From an uncultured Draconibacterium sp. (GTDB taxonomy: Bacteria; Bacteroidota; Bacteroidia; Bacteroidales; Prolixibacteraceae), in the NCBI RefSeq assembly GCF_963674925.1, contig NZ_OY771649.1, positions 248,001 to 312,000 on the forward strand: a stretch of DNA of 64,000 bases, given 5' to 3'. A model generated the notes under the pieces. The model saw only the letters and a list, made by a program, of their open reading frames with translations. It ran no database searches and was not told the origin of the DNA. Positions 36,482 through 45,404 of this stretch are shown one piece after another. The first letter of the stretch is position 1. Each line of letters opens with the position of its first letter. Made by a program: the position numbers and the translations under genes.

Positions 36482-36510
36482 AAGGGCTGCATCAATTTGA
36501 TACAGCCCTT
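36482..36510. terminator. Bidirectional hairpin terminator
   Basis: AAGGGCTG (36482-36489) pairs with CAGCCCTT (36503-36510). The flanking A-run (T-run on the minus strand) shows that it serves both the DUF1080 gene and the convergent PLP enzyme gene. Confidence 0.8.
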
Positions 36511-36533
36511 GCAATTATATTCGATTTATTGGA

Positions 36534-37796
36534 TTACATATCCACATCAACTTTTGCAATTTCACCGGTGCGGTATTCACCGGCCACCAGTTTTTTACGG
36601 GTTTCTTTAAAGGCTTTCAAAGTAATTTCAACATCCTCTAAAGTATGCATAGCTGTTGGTATTAAACGCAGCAGGATCTCACCTTTAGGAATTACAGGGT
36701 AAACTACCATTGAGCAGAAAATACCGTAATTCTCACGAAGGTCGTAAATCATTTGAGTTGCTTCTTCCTCGCCACCTTTCATATAAACCGGAGTAACCTG
36801 TGTGTTGGTTTTTCCAAGATCGAAACCGGCTTCTTTTAATCCACCTTGCAGCGCGTTAACGATTGTCCAAAGCTGTTCGCGCAACTCAGGCATTGTACGT
36901 ATCATATCTAAACGTTTCAAAGCACCAATTGTCATTGTCATTGGCAACGATTTCGCAAAAGTTTGCGAACGCATATTGTAACGCAAAATGTAGCAGATAT
37001 CAGTTTCGCAAGCAATAAAACCACCAATTCCGGCCATTGCTTTTGCAAATGTTCCGAAGTAAATATCAATTCCATCCTGAACGCCAAAATGTTCACCCGA
37101 ACCGGCACCTGTTGGTCCCATTGTTCCGAAACCGTGAGCATCGTCAACAAACAAACGGAAATCGAATTCTTTTTTCAGTGCAACAATTTCATCAAGTTTT
37201 CCAACCTGACCTGTCATACCGAAAACACCTTCTGTAATCAATAAAATACCACCACCAGTTTCAGCAGCGCGTTTTGTAGCGAAGCCTAACATTTTGCGGC
37301 ATTTCTCCATATCGTTGTGTTGGTACACAAAACTTTTTCCACCTTTTGCTTTATGAAGGAAAACTCCGTCCATAATACAAGCGTGCGATTCCGAATCGTA
37401 AACAATAACATCGTTACGGCTGGCAAGCACATCGATTGCAGAAACCATTCCCTGGTAACCGAAATTCAATAAAAATGCATCAGGTTTGCTAACAAAAGCA
37501 GCCAATTCACGCTCCAGTTGTTCGTGTTTAACTGTTTGTCCCGACATCATTCTGGCACCCATCGGGTAAGCCATACCATACTGTGCTGCAGCTTCAGCAT
37601 CAGCTTTTCTAACTTCCGGGTGGTTGCCCAATCCCAGGTAGTTGTTCAAACTCCATGTCAATACTTCCTTGCCACGGAAATTCATTCTGGCTGCAATTTC
37701 ACCTTCCAGTTTTGGAAACGCAAAATACCCGTGAATTTGGTCCATCCACTTGCCAATATCACCTTTATTATTTCTGAATTTATCAAATATATCCAC
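36534..37796 (-). CDS. Alpha-oxoamine synthase family enzyme (PLP-dependent, lipid-type candidate)
   Basis: A 420-aa fold-type I PLP enzyme of the family that joins an amino acid to an acyl-CoA (AONS, KBL, serine palmitoyltransferase, cysteate acyltransferase). PLP Lys252 is in FGTFAKAM; LFVDDAHGFG carries the Asp and His that contact PLP; SLNNYLGLG marks the family N-terminus. The usual R-x-x-x-GT segment reads GARMMSGQT. Bacteroidota use such enzymes for sphingolipids or sulfonolipids, and the GARMMSGQT deviation suggests a lipid-type subgroup, but the substrate cannot be told from sequence alone. It starts at ATG 37796, with a good promoter ~30 bp upstream. Confidence 0.8.
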   Translation of the reverse strand: MDIFDKFRNNKGDIGKWMDQIHGYFAFPKLEGEIAARMNFRGKEVLTWSLNNYLGLGNHPEVRKADAEAAAQYGMAYPMGARMMSGQTVKHEQLERELAAFVSKPDAFLLNFGYQGMVSAIDVLASRNDVIVYDSESHACIMDGVFLHKAKGGKSFVYQHNDMEKCRKMLGFATKRAAETGGGILLITEGVFGMTGQVGKLDEIVALKKEFDFRLFVDDAHGFGTMGPTGAGSGEHFGVQDGIDIYFGTFAKAMAGIGGFIACETDICYILRYNMRSQTFAKSLPMTMTIGALKRLDMIRTMPELREQLWTIVNALQGGLKEAGFDLGKTNTQVTPVYMKGGEEEATQMIYDLRENYGIFCSMVVYPVIPKGEILLRLIPTAMHTLEDVEITLKAFKETRKKLVAGEYRTGEIAKVDVDM

Positions 37797-37830
37797 GATG
37801 ATTTGTTTTTAAGTTTAAATTATAAGGATG

Positions 37831-37860
37831 CAAATGTAATCTTTTTTAAAATCTCAGCAA
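37831..37860 (-). promoter_or_regulatory. Bacteroidota-type promoter for the PLP enzyme
   Basis: On the minus strand TTG (37858-37860) is followed after 19 bp by TACATTTG (37831-37838), matching the primary sigma consensus of the phylum. The start codon lies ~35 nt downstream. Confidence 0.75.
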
Positions 37861-38038
37861 ATGTGTTAAATAATACTAACACATCAACTTAACGTAATGA
37901 ATTTGCTTTACTTTCACAGACCATAATTCGAGGCATTATAGCTATGCGATTGTTAATGAGTGAAATAACATATTTTGTAAAAGCTGTTAATTCCTTAAAT
38001 TTTGAGGGTTAATTCGTTTCAATTAATTAAAAAAAGTA

Positions 38039-38046
38039 TATTTTTG
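38039..38046 (+). promoter_or_regulatory. -7 element directly before bamD
   Basis: TATTTTTG fits TAnnTTTG, but no TTG is found at the right distance upstream. The first ATG lies only 4 nt further on, so the mRNA may be almost leaderless. Confidence 0.4.
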
Positions 38047-38050
38047 CGCC

Positions 38051-38878
38051 ATGTTTATGAAAATGAGATTTTTGGGGATTGGACTACTAGCAATTTTATT
38101 GATCACAGCTTCGTGCGGAGACTATAATAAGATTGTAAAAAGTACCGATTACGAGTTTAAATACAAAAAAGCTGTTGAGTATTACGAAGACGGCGAATAT
38201 GTTCGTTCAGCAACCCTGTTTAGGGAATTGGTGAACATTTACCGCGGAACCTCGCGAGCCGACAAAATTTATTATTACTATGCTAAAAGTATGATCGGTC
38301 AGAAAGACTATTTAATGGCGGGTCATTATTTTAAGTCGTTGGTAAAAGAGTTTCCAACAAGCGAATATATCGAGGAAGCCCAATTTATGATTGGCTACTG
38401 CTCTTATTTGTTATCGCCGAAAGCAAGGCTCGATCAGCAGGTAACTCAGGAGGCAATTGACGCCTTACAACTATACATTAACTTGTATCCGTATAGCGAC
38501 CGTGTTGACGAAGCTAACCGCCTGATCGATGAATTGGTAGATAAATTGGTATATAAATCGTATTTAAGTGCTAAATTGTACTACGATTTTGAACAATACA
38601 AAGCAGCGGTAATTGCATTGGGTAATAGTTTGGATAAATATCCTGAAAGTAAATACCGGGAAGATTTGAAATTTATGCTGTTAAAATCGAAGTATTTGCT
38701 GGCTGAAAAAAGTGTTGCTGACAAACAAAACGAACGATATACAAATGCGCTCGACGAATATTTTTCATTTATCGATGAATATCCCGACAGTGACCACAAA
38801 AAAGAGGTAGATAAATTTTACGAAAAAGCCTCTGAGATATTGAATTATAAAGAAGAAAAAGATTTAAACATTAATTAG
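38051..38878 (+). CDS. bamD: Outer-membrane assembly lipoprotein BamD
   Basis: A ~275-aa lipoprotein of the BAM complex that helps insert beta-barrel proteins in the outer membrane. The lipobox is TASC after a short signal peptide. TPR repeats follow: YKKAVEYYEDGEYVRSATLF, then the family block around YYAKSMIGQKDYLMAGHYFKSL. Starts at 38051, 38057 or 38063 are possible (MFMKM...); all give a valid signal peptide. It is followed within 3 nt by rpoZ. Confidence 0.93.
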   Translation: MFMKMRFLGIGLLAILLITASCGDYNKIVKSTDYEFKYKKAVEYYEDGEYVRSATLFRELVNIYRGTSRADKIYYYYAKSMIGQKDYLMAGHYFKSLVKEFPTSEYIEEAQFMIGYCSYLLSPKARLDQQVTQEAIDALQLYINLYPYSDRVDEANRLIDELVDKLVYKSYLSAKLYYDFEQYKAAVIALGNSLDKYPESKYREDLKFMLLKSKYLLAEKSVADKQNERYTNALDEYFSFIDEYPDSDHKKEVDKFYEKASEILNYKEEKDLNIN

Positions 38879-38881
38879 AAT

Positions 38882-39217
38882 ATGGATTACAAGAAAACAA
38901 AAGCCGCTCCGTCAACTATTTCCCGCGATCTTGAAGTTTTAACTTCGGAAACCGGAAATATTTACGAAACCGTAATGATTCTTGCTAAAAGAGCAAATCA
39001 GATTTCGTCGGAATTAAAAGAAGAGCTTAACCAGAAATTGCAGGAATTTGCTTCGTATACCGACAATCTGGAGGAAATCTTTGAAAACAGAGAACAAATC
39101 GAGATTTCTAAATTTTACGAGCGTTTGCCAAAGCCAACTCTTATTGCGTTTGAAGAATTAAAAGAAGGTGAAATTTATCACCGTAATCCAACGCGCGAGA
39201 ACAAAAAACGTATCTAA
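38882..39217 (+). CDS. rpoZ: RNA polymerase omega subunit (Bacteroidota type)
   Basis: A 111-aa omega-like protein that supports assembly of RNA polymerase. It begins TKAAPSTISRDLE and has the helical core GNIYETVMILAKRANQISSE. Divergent from the enterobacterial protein but conserved in Bacteroidota, always in this bamD-coaBC context. Spaced 3 nt from bamD and 17 nt from coaBC. Confidence 0.88.
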   Translation: MDYKKTKAAPSTISRDLEVLTSETGNIYETVMILAKRANQISSELKEELNQKLQEFASYTDNLEEIFENREQIEISKFYERLPKPTLIAFEELKEGEIYHRNPTRENKKRI

Positions 39218-39234
39218 TTTTTTGATGCCCTTAT

Positions 39235-40437
39235 ATGAGGCTCAAAGGAAAAAATATTATACTAGGAATAACAGGAAGTATTGCAGCTTATAAGGCAGCA
39301 ATGCTTCTTCGGCTTTTTATAAAGGAGGGTGCCGAAGTGCAGGTGGTAATAACACCTGCCGGAAAAGAATTCATTACACCCGTAACTTTATCAGCATTGT
39401 CGGACAAACCTGTTATTAGTGAGTTTTTTGGTGCAAACGATGGTACGTGGAACAGCCATGTTGACCTGGGATTGTGGGCCGATGTAATGGTTATTGCACC
39501 GGCAACCGCATCAACCATGGGAAAAATGGCCAACGGAATTGCCGATAATATGTTGATCACTACCTATTTGTCGGCAAAATGCCCGGTTATGGTGGCACCA
39601 GCAATGGACCTCGATATGTTTGCGCATCCTTCAACTCAACGAAATATTTCCATTCTCAAGGAATACGGAAATATTATTGTTGAACCCGGCGAAGGAGAAT
39701 TAGCCAGCGGTTTAACCGGCAAAGGCAGGATGGAAGAACCTGAAAAAATACTCGACGCAGTTATTCAACAGCTTGGAGTAAAAAAAAAACTTCTGAATAA
39801 ATCCTACCTGGTAACTGCCGGTCCTACTTTCGAAAAAATCGATCCTGTTCGTTTTATTGGTAATTATTCTTCAGGAAAAATGGGTTATGCCATTGCCGAA
39901 GAACTCGCCGAACAAGGTGCTGAAGTAACTTTGGTATCCGGCCCCGTTTCTGTTACTACTCAGAAAACTGGTGTAAACGTGGTTCCGGTTGAATCGGCCG
40001 AAGAAATGTACAAGGCATCGGTTGAGCATTTTAAAACTGTTGATGGGGCAATAATGTGCGCTGCCGTAGCCGATTTTACTCCCGCAAAAAAGGAGACCGA
40101 AAAAACCAAGCGGGGTAAAGAAAACTGGAACATCGAGTTGCAACCAACAAAAGATATTGCTGCCGAATTGGGTAAATTAAAAACCAACAAGCAGCTTTTG
40201 GTAGGTTTTGCCCTGGAAACCAACAACGAACTGGCTAATGCAGCGGGTAAATTGTTGAAAAAGAACCTCGACTTTATTGTGCTGAATTCTCTAAAAGACA
40301 AGGGAGCCGGATTTGGTGTTGATACCAATAAAATAACGATCATCGAAAAAGGCAATAAACAAACCGATTTTCAGTTAAAAGATAAAGCTGAGGTAGCAAA
40401 AGATATCGTAGCAAAAATTATAGAACTGAATAATTAG
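39235..40437 (+). CDS. coaBC: Phosphopantothenoylcysteine synthetase/decarboxylase
   Basis: A 400-aa bifunctional enzyme that joins cysteine to 4'-phosphopantothenate and decarboxylates the product in coenzyme A synthesis. The N-terminal flavoprotein half (CoaC) opens GITGSIAAYKA and has PAMDLDMF; the C-terminal half (CoaB) starts near residue 185 with YLVTAGPTFEKIDPVRFIGN and SSGKMGYAIA. Both halves are intact. Confidence 0.97.
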   Translation: MRLKGKNIILGITGSIAAYKAAMLLRLFIKEGAEVQVVITPAGKEFITPVTLSALSDKPVISEFFGANDGTWNSHVDLGLWADVMVIAPATASTMGKMANGIADNMLITTYLSAKCPVMVAPAMDLDMFAHPSTQRNISILKEYGNIIVEPGEGELASGLTGKGRMEEPEKILDAVIQQLGVKKKLLNKSYLVTAGPTFEKIDPVRFIGNYSSGKMGYAIAEELAEQGAEVTLVSGPVSVTTQKTGVNVVPVESAEEMYKASVEHFKTVDGAIMCAAVADFTPAKKETEKTKRGKENWNIELQPTKDIAAELGKLKTNKQLLVGFALETNNELANAAGKLLKKNLDFIVLNSLKDKGAGFGVDTNKITIIEKGNKQTDFQLKDKAEVAKDIVAKIIELNN

Positions 40438-40440
40438 CAT

Positions 40441-41352
40441 ATGATAAAACAAATCGTAATAGCGCTTTTCTTTCTGTTTATTTTCATTGGAGAAGGTGTA
40501 GCTCAGGAACTTCGTTGCAACGTAACCGTTTCGGCACGGGGAATTCAGGGAGCAAACCAAAACCTGTTCCGCACCATGCAGTCTGACCTGTATGATTTTA
40601 TGAATAACCGAAAATGGACCGATCATGTGTACAGTTACGATGAAAAAATCAGATGCAATATTTTAATCCGTCTCGACGAGCAGATTTCTGCCGACGAGTT
40701 TAAAGGATCAATCCAGGTACAGTTAACACGCCCGATATTTAATACCAGTTATACCTCAACCGTTCTTAATATTAAGGACAATGATTTTCATTGTAAGTAT
40801 GTTGAGTTTCAGCCGCTGGAATTTAACGAAACGTCGAACCGCGACAACCTGACCAACATTATGGCGTTTTATGCCTACGTTATTTTAGGTTTCGATTACG
40901 ATACTTTTTCGGAAGAAGGTGGAACAGAGTTTTTTCAGAAAGCTCAGGCCATTGTAAATAATTCGCAGAATGCACGCGAACGCGGTTGGAAGGCTTTCGA
41001 AAGTGAGCGTAATCGCTACTGGCTGATCGAAAATGTGATGAACAAATCGTACTCATCCTTCCGCACCTGTATGTACAATTATCATCGTAACGGATTGGAT
41101 TTAATGTCGGAAAAGGTGGAAGAAGGTCGTGCAAACATTGCCGAATCACTACGCGATATTCAGAAAGTATTTCGTCGTCGCCCGTCTACCTATATTCTTC
41201 AGATGTTTTTTGATGCCAAAGCCGATGAATTGGTCAACATTTTTTCAAAATCATTCCCGGATGAAAGAAATCGTGTTATGGCTATTTTGAATGAGGTTGA
41301 TCCTTCAAACGGCAACAAGTACGAGAAGATTGCTGAAAACGAAGGCTTTTAG
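40441..41352 (+). CDS. DUF4835 family protein
   Basis: A 303-aa exported Bacteroidota-specific protein. The signal peptide runs to ...GVAQ. Typical features are the ELRCNVTVSARGIQGANQ opening, RPIFNTSYTS, and the acidic/Asn middle. Function unknown; its fixed place between coaBC and recN is a hallmark of the phylum. A 3-nt gap separates it from coaBC. Confidence 0.88.
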   Translation: MIKQIVIALFFLFIFIGEGVAQELRCNVTVSARGIQGANQNLFRTMQSDLYDFMNNRKWTDHVYSYDEKIRCNILIRLDEQISADEFKGSIQVQLTRPIFNTSYTSTVLNIKDNDFHCKYVEFQPLEFNETSNRDNLTNIMAFYAYVILGFDYDTFSEEGGTEFFQKAQAIVNNSQNARERGWKAFESERNRYWLIENVMNKSYSSFRTCMYNYHRNGLDLMSEKVEEGRANIAESLRDIQKVFRRRPSTYILQMFFDAKADELVNIFSKSFPDERNRVMAILNEVDPSNGNKYEKIAENEGF

Positions 41353-41457
41353 CAGGATCGGCTAAAAAGATATCCCCATTTTTTCCAGAAAGTAATTCTG
41401 TATCCTCATTTTGGCTATTTTAGCCAAAGAAATTATTAATGAAGATCTTTTGTCATT

Positions 41458-43113
41458 ATGCTATCCAGATTATCCATTTCGAATTACGCACTCATAAATA
41501 AATTGCAGGTTAATTTCCATGCCAATTTAAACACCATGACGGGTGAAACCGGTGCCGGGAAATCGATTATTCTGGGGGCGTTAAGCTTAATTCTGGGTAA
41601 CCGTGCCGATCTTTCGGTATTGAAAGAGAAGGATAAAAAGTGTATTGTTGAGGGGCAGTTTGAAGTGAGTAATTACCCGATAAAACGCTTTTTTGAAACC
41701 AACGATCTGGATTACGATACTTCCACAATTTTACGTCGTGAAATTACGCCGTCGGGGAAATCCAGGGCTTTTATAAATGATACCCCGGTTAACCTGAAAG
41801 TAATGCGCGAACTGGGATTACAGCTGATCGACATTCACTCGCAACACCAGAATCTGGAGTTAAGCAACCAAAAGTTTCAATTGAATTTGGTTGATTCGGT
41901 TGCAGGTGCCGGTGAGGCTTTAACAAAGTACAAAACTCAGTTTTCGGCATACAAAAGCACAAAAAAGGAACTGGAGCAACTGCAGGAAAATGCAGAACAG
42001 GCACAGGCCGATCTGGATTATTACCAGTTTCAGTTTACGCAACTGGAAGAAGCAAGGCTGGAAGAATCAGAGCAGGAAGATCTGGAGTCGGAACTGGAGC
42101 AGTTAAACCACGCAGAAGAAATAAAAACAGCCCTTACCGAAACGGTGGCTTTATTAGATAACGAAACATTTTCGGTTTTGCAGGGTGTAAAAGATGGCCA
42201 TCGTACCTTGAACAAAGTTACCGGCTACCTGAAGGATGCCGAAAGTTTTGCCGGGCGTTTGGAAAGTGCAGCCATTGAGTTGAGCGATATTCACCAGGAA
42301 CTGGAAATGCTGGCTGAACGCGTGGAATTTAACCCGGCCAGGATTGAAGAGGTGAACGACCGGTTGAACTTAATGTATTCGCTGCAGCAAAAACATCATG
42401 TGGCAACAGTGGCCGAACTAATTGCTTTGCGCGATACGTTCGATCAGAAAATTAATAAGGCGGTAGGTTACGATGATGAGATCGAGTCGCTGAAAAACAA
42501 ACTGGAAGATCAGAAAAATGAACTGGAAAAGCTGGCTCAAAGTTTAAGTAAAACGCGGCAAAAGGCTTTTAAAAAGATCGAAAGCTCGGTAGTTAGCGAC
42601 TTAAACCAGATGGGAATGACGAAAGCCAGATTACAGGTTGTACATCATTACCTGGAGGATTTTCAGCCGGATGGTAAAGATGAGATCGCATTTCTTTTTA
42701 GCGCCAATCCTGACTCAGAACCTGATGAGATCTCTAAAATTGCATCGGGTGGTGAAATGTCACGGTTGATGCTGGCTATTAAAAACTTGCTTCGCAATTC
42801 CAAAGCGCTGCCAACCATTGTTTTTGATGAAATTGATACAGGTGTGTCGGGCGAAATTGCGCTTAAAATGGGTACCATTATTAAATCATTCTCGGCTAAT
42901 ACACAGATTATAAATATTACGCACCTGCCCCAAATTGCGGCAAAAGGCGATACACACTTTCGGGTGTACAAATTCGAAGAAAAGGGAAAAACGTTTACTT
43001 CGATTAAAGCACTTGATGCCGCCGAAAGGGTAGAAGAGCTGGCAAAAATGGTAGGGGGCGAAAACCTTACGGAAACAACAATTAAAGCAGCAGAAGAACT
43101 GTTGCGTATTTGA
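41458..43113 (+). CDS. recN: DNA repair protein RecN
   Basis: A 551-aa SMC-like ATPase of double-strand-break repair. Walker A is GETGAGKS near residue 30, a Q-loop region is HSQHQNLEL, a long coiled coil spans ~160-380, and the C-terminal signature is ASGGEMSRLMLA, followed by Walker B IVFDEIDTGVSG. Complete. Its stop TGA overlaps an alternative TTG of the next gene. Confidence 0.97.
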   Translation: MLSRLSISNYALINKLQVNFHANLNTMTGETGAGKSIILGALSLILGNRADLSVLKEKDKKCIVEGQFEVSNYPIKRFFETNDLDYDTSTILRREITPSGKSRAFINDTPVNLKVMRELGLQLIDIHSQHQNLELSNQKFQLNLVDSVAGAGEALTKYKTQFSAYKSTKKELEQLQENAEQAQADLDYYQFQFTQLEEARLEESEQEDLESELEQLNHAEEIKTALTETVALLDNETFSVLQGVKDGHRTLNKVTGYLKDAESFAGRLESAAIELSDIHQELEMLAERVEFNPARIEEVNDRLNLMYSLQQKHHVATVAELIALRDTFDQKINKAVGYDDEIESLKNKLEDQKNELEKLAQSLSKTRQKAFKKIESSVVSDLNQMGMTKARLQVVHHYLEDFQPDGKDEIAFLFSANPDSEPDEISKIASGGEMSRLMLAIKNLLRNSKALPTIVFDEIDTGVSGEIALKMGTIIKSFSANTQIINITHLPQIAAKGDTHFRVYKFEEKGKTFTSIKALDAAERVEELAKMVGGENLTETTIKAAEELLRI

Positions 43114-43124
43114 CAAATTCACTC

Positions 43125-43961
43125 ATGGCAGAAATAGGAAAATTTAATACCCTGGAAATTCTCCGGGAAACAGACAATGGCGTATACCTCGATGGTGGTG
43201 AGCACGGCGAGATATTAATGCCGCGAAAGTATGTTGAGGATGAAATGAAAGAAAAGGGAACTGCGGAGGTTTTTGTATATACCGACTCAGAAGACCGCCT
43301 GGTAGCCACAACCGAAAAACCTTTGGCTACGGTGGGCGAGTTTGCCCGTTTAACGGTAAAAGCCACTGCTAAATTTGGTGCATTTCTCGACTGGGGCCTG
43401 GCAAAAGACCTGTTAGTTCCGTTTAGCGAGCAGCGTATTAAAATGCAGGAGGGAAACAGTTATTGGGTGTACGTTTACCTCGATCTGTTAACTAACCGCG
43501 TTGTGGCCTCGGCAAAACTGCATAAGTTTCTGGACAATACACCACCTGAATATACCAACGGGCAGGAAGTTAGCCTGATTATTTTGGAAGAAACAGATTT
43601 GGGCTATAAAGCGATCGTAAACTTGGAGCATACCGGAATACTTTATAAAAATCAGGTATTTCGCAAGTTGGAAATTGGCAGCCAAACAAAAGGCTACATT
43701 GCAAAAGTACGAAGCGATGAAAAGATAGATCTGATACTGGAAGAGCCGGGATACGAAAAAGTTGATACTATTTCGGAAAAGATTCTGGCAGAACTGGAAG
43801 CCAGTGGTGGCTTTATGGCCGTGTCGGATAAATCGTCGCCGGAAATTATTAAAGCGATGTTTGGTATCAGTAAGAAAAATTTTAAGAAAGCAATTGGCGG
43901 ATTGTATAAAAAACGACTGATTACTTTCGTTTCTGACGGGATTAAAATGTTAAAAAGCTAA
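43125..43961 (+). CDS. S1-type RNA-binding protein, CvfB family
   Basis: A 278-aa protein with tandem S1-like domains and a C-terminal winged helix. Recognisable parts are GVYLDGGEHGEILMPRKYV at the start, KFGAFLDWGLAKDLLVPF in the second S1 domain, and a C-terminal block with GISKKNFKKAIGGLYK. CvfB proteins bind RNA and affect virulence or RNA metabolism. The ATG at 43125 is preferred over TTG 43110, which overlaps recN. Confidence 0.87.
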   Translation: MAEIGKFNTLEILRETDNGVYLDGGEHGEILMPRKYVEDEMKEKGTAEVFVYTDSEDRLVATTEKPLATVGEFARLTVKATAKFGAFLDWGLAKDLLVPFSEQRIKMQEGNSYWVYVYLDLLTNRVVASAKLHKFLDNTPPEYTNGQEVSLIILEETDLGYKAIVNLEHTGILYKNQVFRKLEIGSQTKGYIAKVRSDEKIDLILEEPGYEKVDTISEKILAELEASGGFMAVSDKSSPEIIKAMFGISKKNFKKAIGGLYKKRLITFVSDGIKMLKS

Positions 43962-44062
43962 ATTCCTTTTTTAAAACATAGGTTTGAATTTGGAACTTTG
44001 CACCTAAAAGTTCTAATTTTAAAACAACAATATTTTCATGTTGTGATTTTTGGTTAAATATG

Positions 44063-44093
44063 GAGGGAGACAGTGGTTTCCCTCTTTTCTTTT
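44063..44093 (+). terminator. Hairpin terminator after the CvfB-like gene
   Basis: GAGGGAGAC (44063-44071) pairs with GTTTCCCTC (44076-44084, one G-T pair) around AGTG, followed by TTTTCTTTT. Confidence 0.75.
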
Positions 44094-44114
44094 AACCCAT
44101 TTTCAGTTCGAAAT

Positions 44115-45305
44115 TTACTTGTCTCCAAATTGTAACTCCAGAAGTTTCATATCTGCTTGCCGGGTACTCAGCAGCCTGATATATTCCATACAATTTTTTG
44201 CATGAAGTTCATTCTTGGGGCCGAAAATATGATACGATTTTACCACCCAAGCCAAAGCTGCCTCAAGATCGCCTTCCATCTCACAAGCTAAACCCAGGTT
44301 GTACATGCATTTGGCCACAATGTTCTGGTTCTCGTTTTCAAGCTGTTTGCTCCATAATTCTGCCACATCCAACCATTGAGCATTCTGAATAAGTTCGTCG
44401 GCTTGCTGCAGTTCCACATGCCCCGAAGAGTAGTACATTCGTTGTACCTGCACCCAGTGAGGGACAATTGTTAACGCAAAATTTTCTGCTGATATTTCTG
44501 CTGCATTGTAAATAGCATCAGTTCGCGGGGGGAGAATGTCGGCCGCATTCTTAAGGCCAGAGGAGTATTCCATCCATTTAATTGTGTCGAGTTTTGAATA
44601 TGCCAACACATATTTCATTTCAATAAGATCGTAAAAGCTCCATTGTGTCCAGTTGGTAACCAGCTCGCTGCCAAGTTCAAGCTGGCGATTGAAGTAGCGT
44701 CCATCACTGGCTCCAAAATAATCCAGCGAAAGTAAGAGATCGGCACCAGTGTTATTACGAATATTTTCAAGTTGATCGGGTGTATATAAACCGAATTGCG
44801 GATGCATAAGCAGCGAATCGATTTTTGGACGAACCGATGGTGTGTTGGTTCGCAGAAAATAGCTTGAATTTAACACATTTATCTGTTCGGCTGACATTAT
44901 AACACGAGTGGCCGAATCTTCGCGAAAATAAGGTGTATAATCGATCGTGTCAACAATCCGGATTGTTGAATAATTGCGCTCGTTTAGTGTAATTAAGGTA
45001 TCGAAAAATGCCTGCTTGTTAAGCTCCGAAATAAAGGTTTCGAAATAAACATGGGAGGCAATACTATCCGAGTTTTCTTCCTCCGTTTTTTGCTTCCCAA
45101 ATTCTTCGTACTGGTTTAGGTACATGTTTGGCGAGCAATTAACGTTGTTGTACTGGACCGTAATATTTTTGAATTTTGGGGAGATAGCCATTGTTGAAGG
45201 TTCAACAATTTCAATATCGATGGTTTTTGTATTGTACAGCGTATTACAACTTGCGAAAATAATCAACACGAAAACGCCTAACAATAAAACAGGGCGGTTT
45301 TTCAT
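44115..45305 (-). CDS. DUF6340 family lipoprotein (copy A)
   Basis: A 396-aa lipoprotein (signal ending IIFASC) with the DUF6340 pattern: the second strand after the signal, KNITVQYNNV, then a long alpha/beta body and C-terminal TPR-like helices (KCMYNLGLACEMEGDLEAALAW). Bacteroidota-specific, function unknown. Third of three paralogues on this strand; it lies 99 bp from copy B and may have its own promoter. Confidence 0.82.
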   Translation of the reverse strand: MKNRPVLLLGVFVLIIFASCNTLYNTKTIDIEIVEPSTMAISPKFKNITVQYNNVNCSPNMYLNQYEEFGKQKTEEENSDSIASHVYFETFISELNKQAFFDTLITLNERNYSTIRIVDTIDYTPYFREDSATRVIMSAEQINVLNSSYFLRTNTPSVRPKIDSLLMHPQFGLYTPDQLENIRNNTGADLLLSLDYFGASDGRYFNRQLELGSELVTNWTQWSFYDLIEMKYVLAYSKLDTIKWMEYSSGLKNAADILPPRTDAIYNAAEISAENFALTIVPHWVQVQRMYYSSGHVELQQADELIQNAQWLDVAELWSKQLENENQNIVAKCMYNLGLACEMEGDLEAALAWVVKSYHIFGPKNELHAKNCMEYIRLLSTRQADMKLLELQFGDK

Positions 45306-45404
45306 CTTACTAAAATTGTTTGTTTTCTTCTGAATAAGATAGAACTCGCAAGCTTTTTATAAATCGGCGATCTTTGAAAGTCTTTCTCATGCTCGTTTCA
45401 TTTG

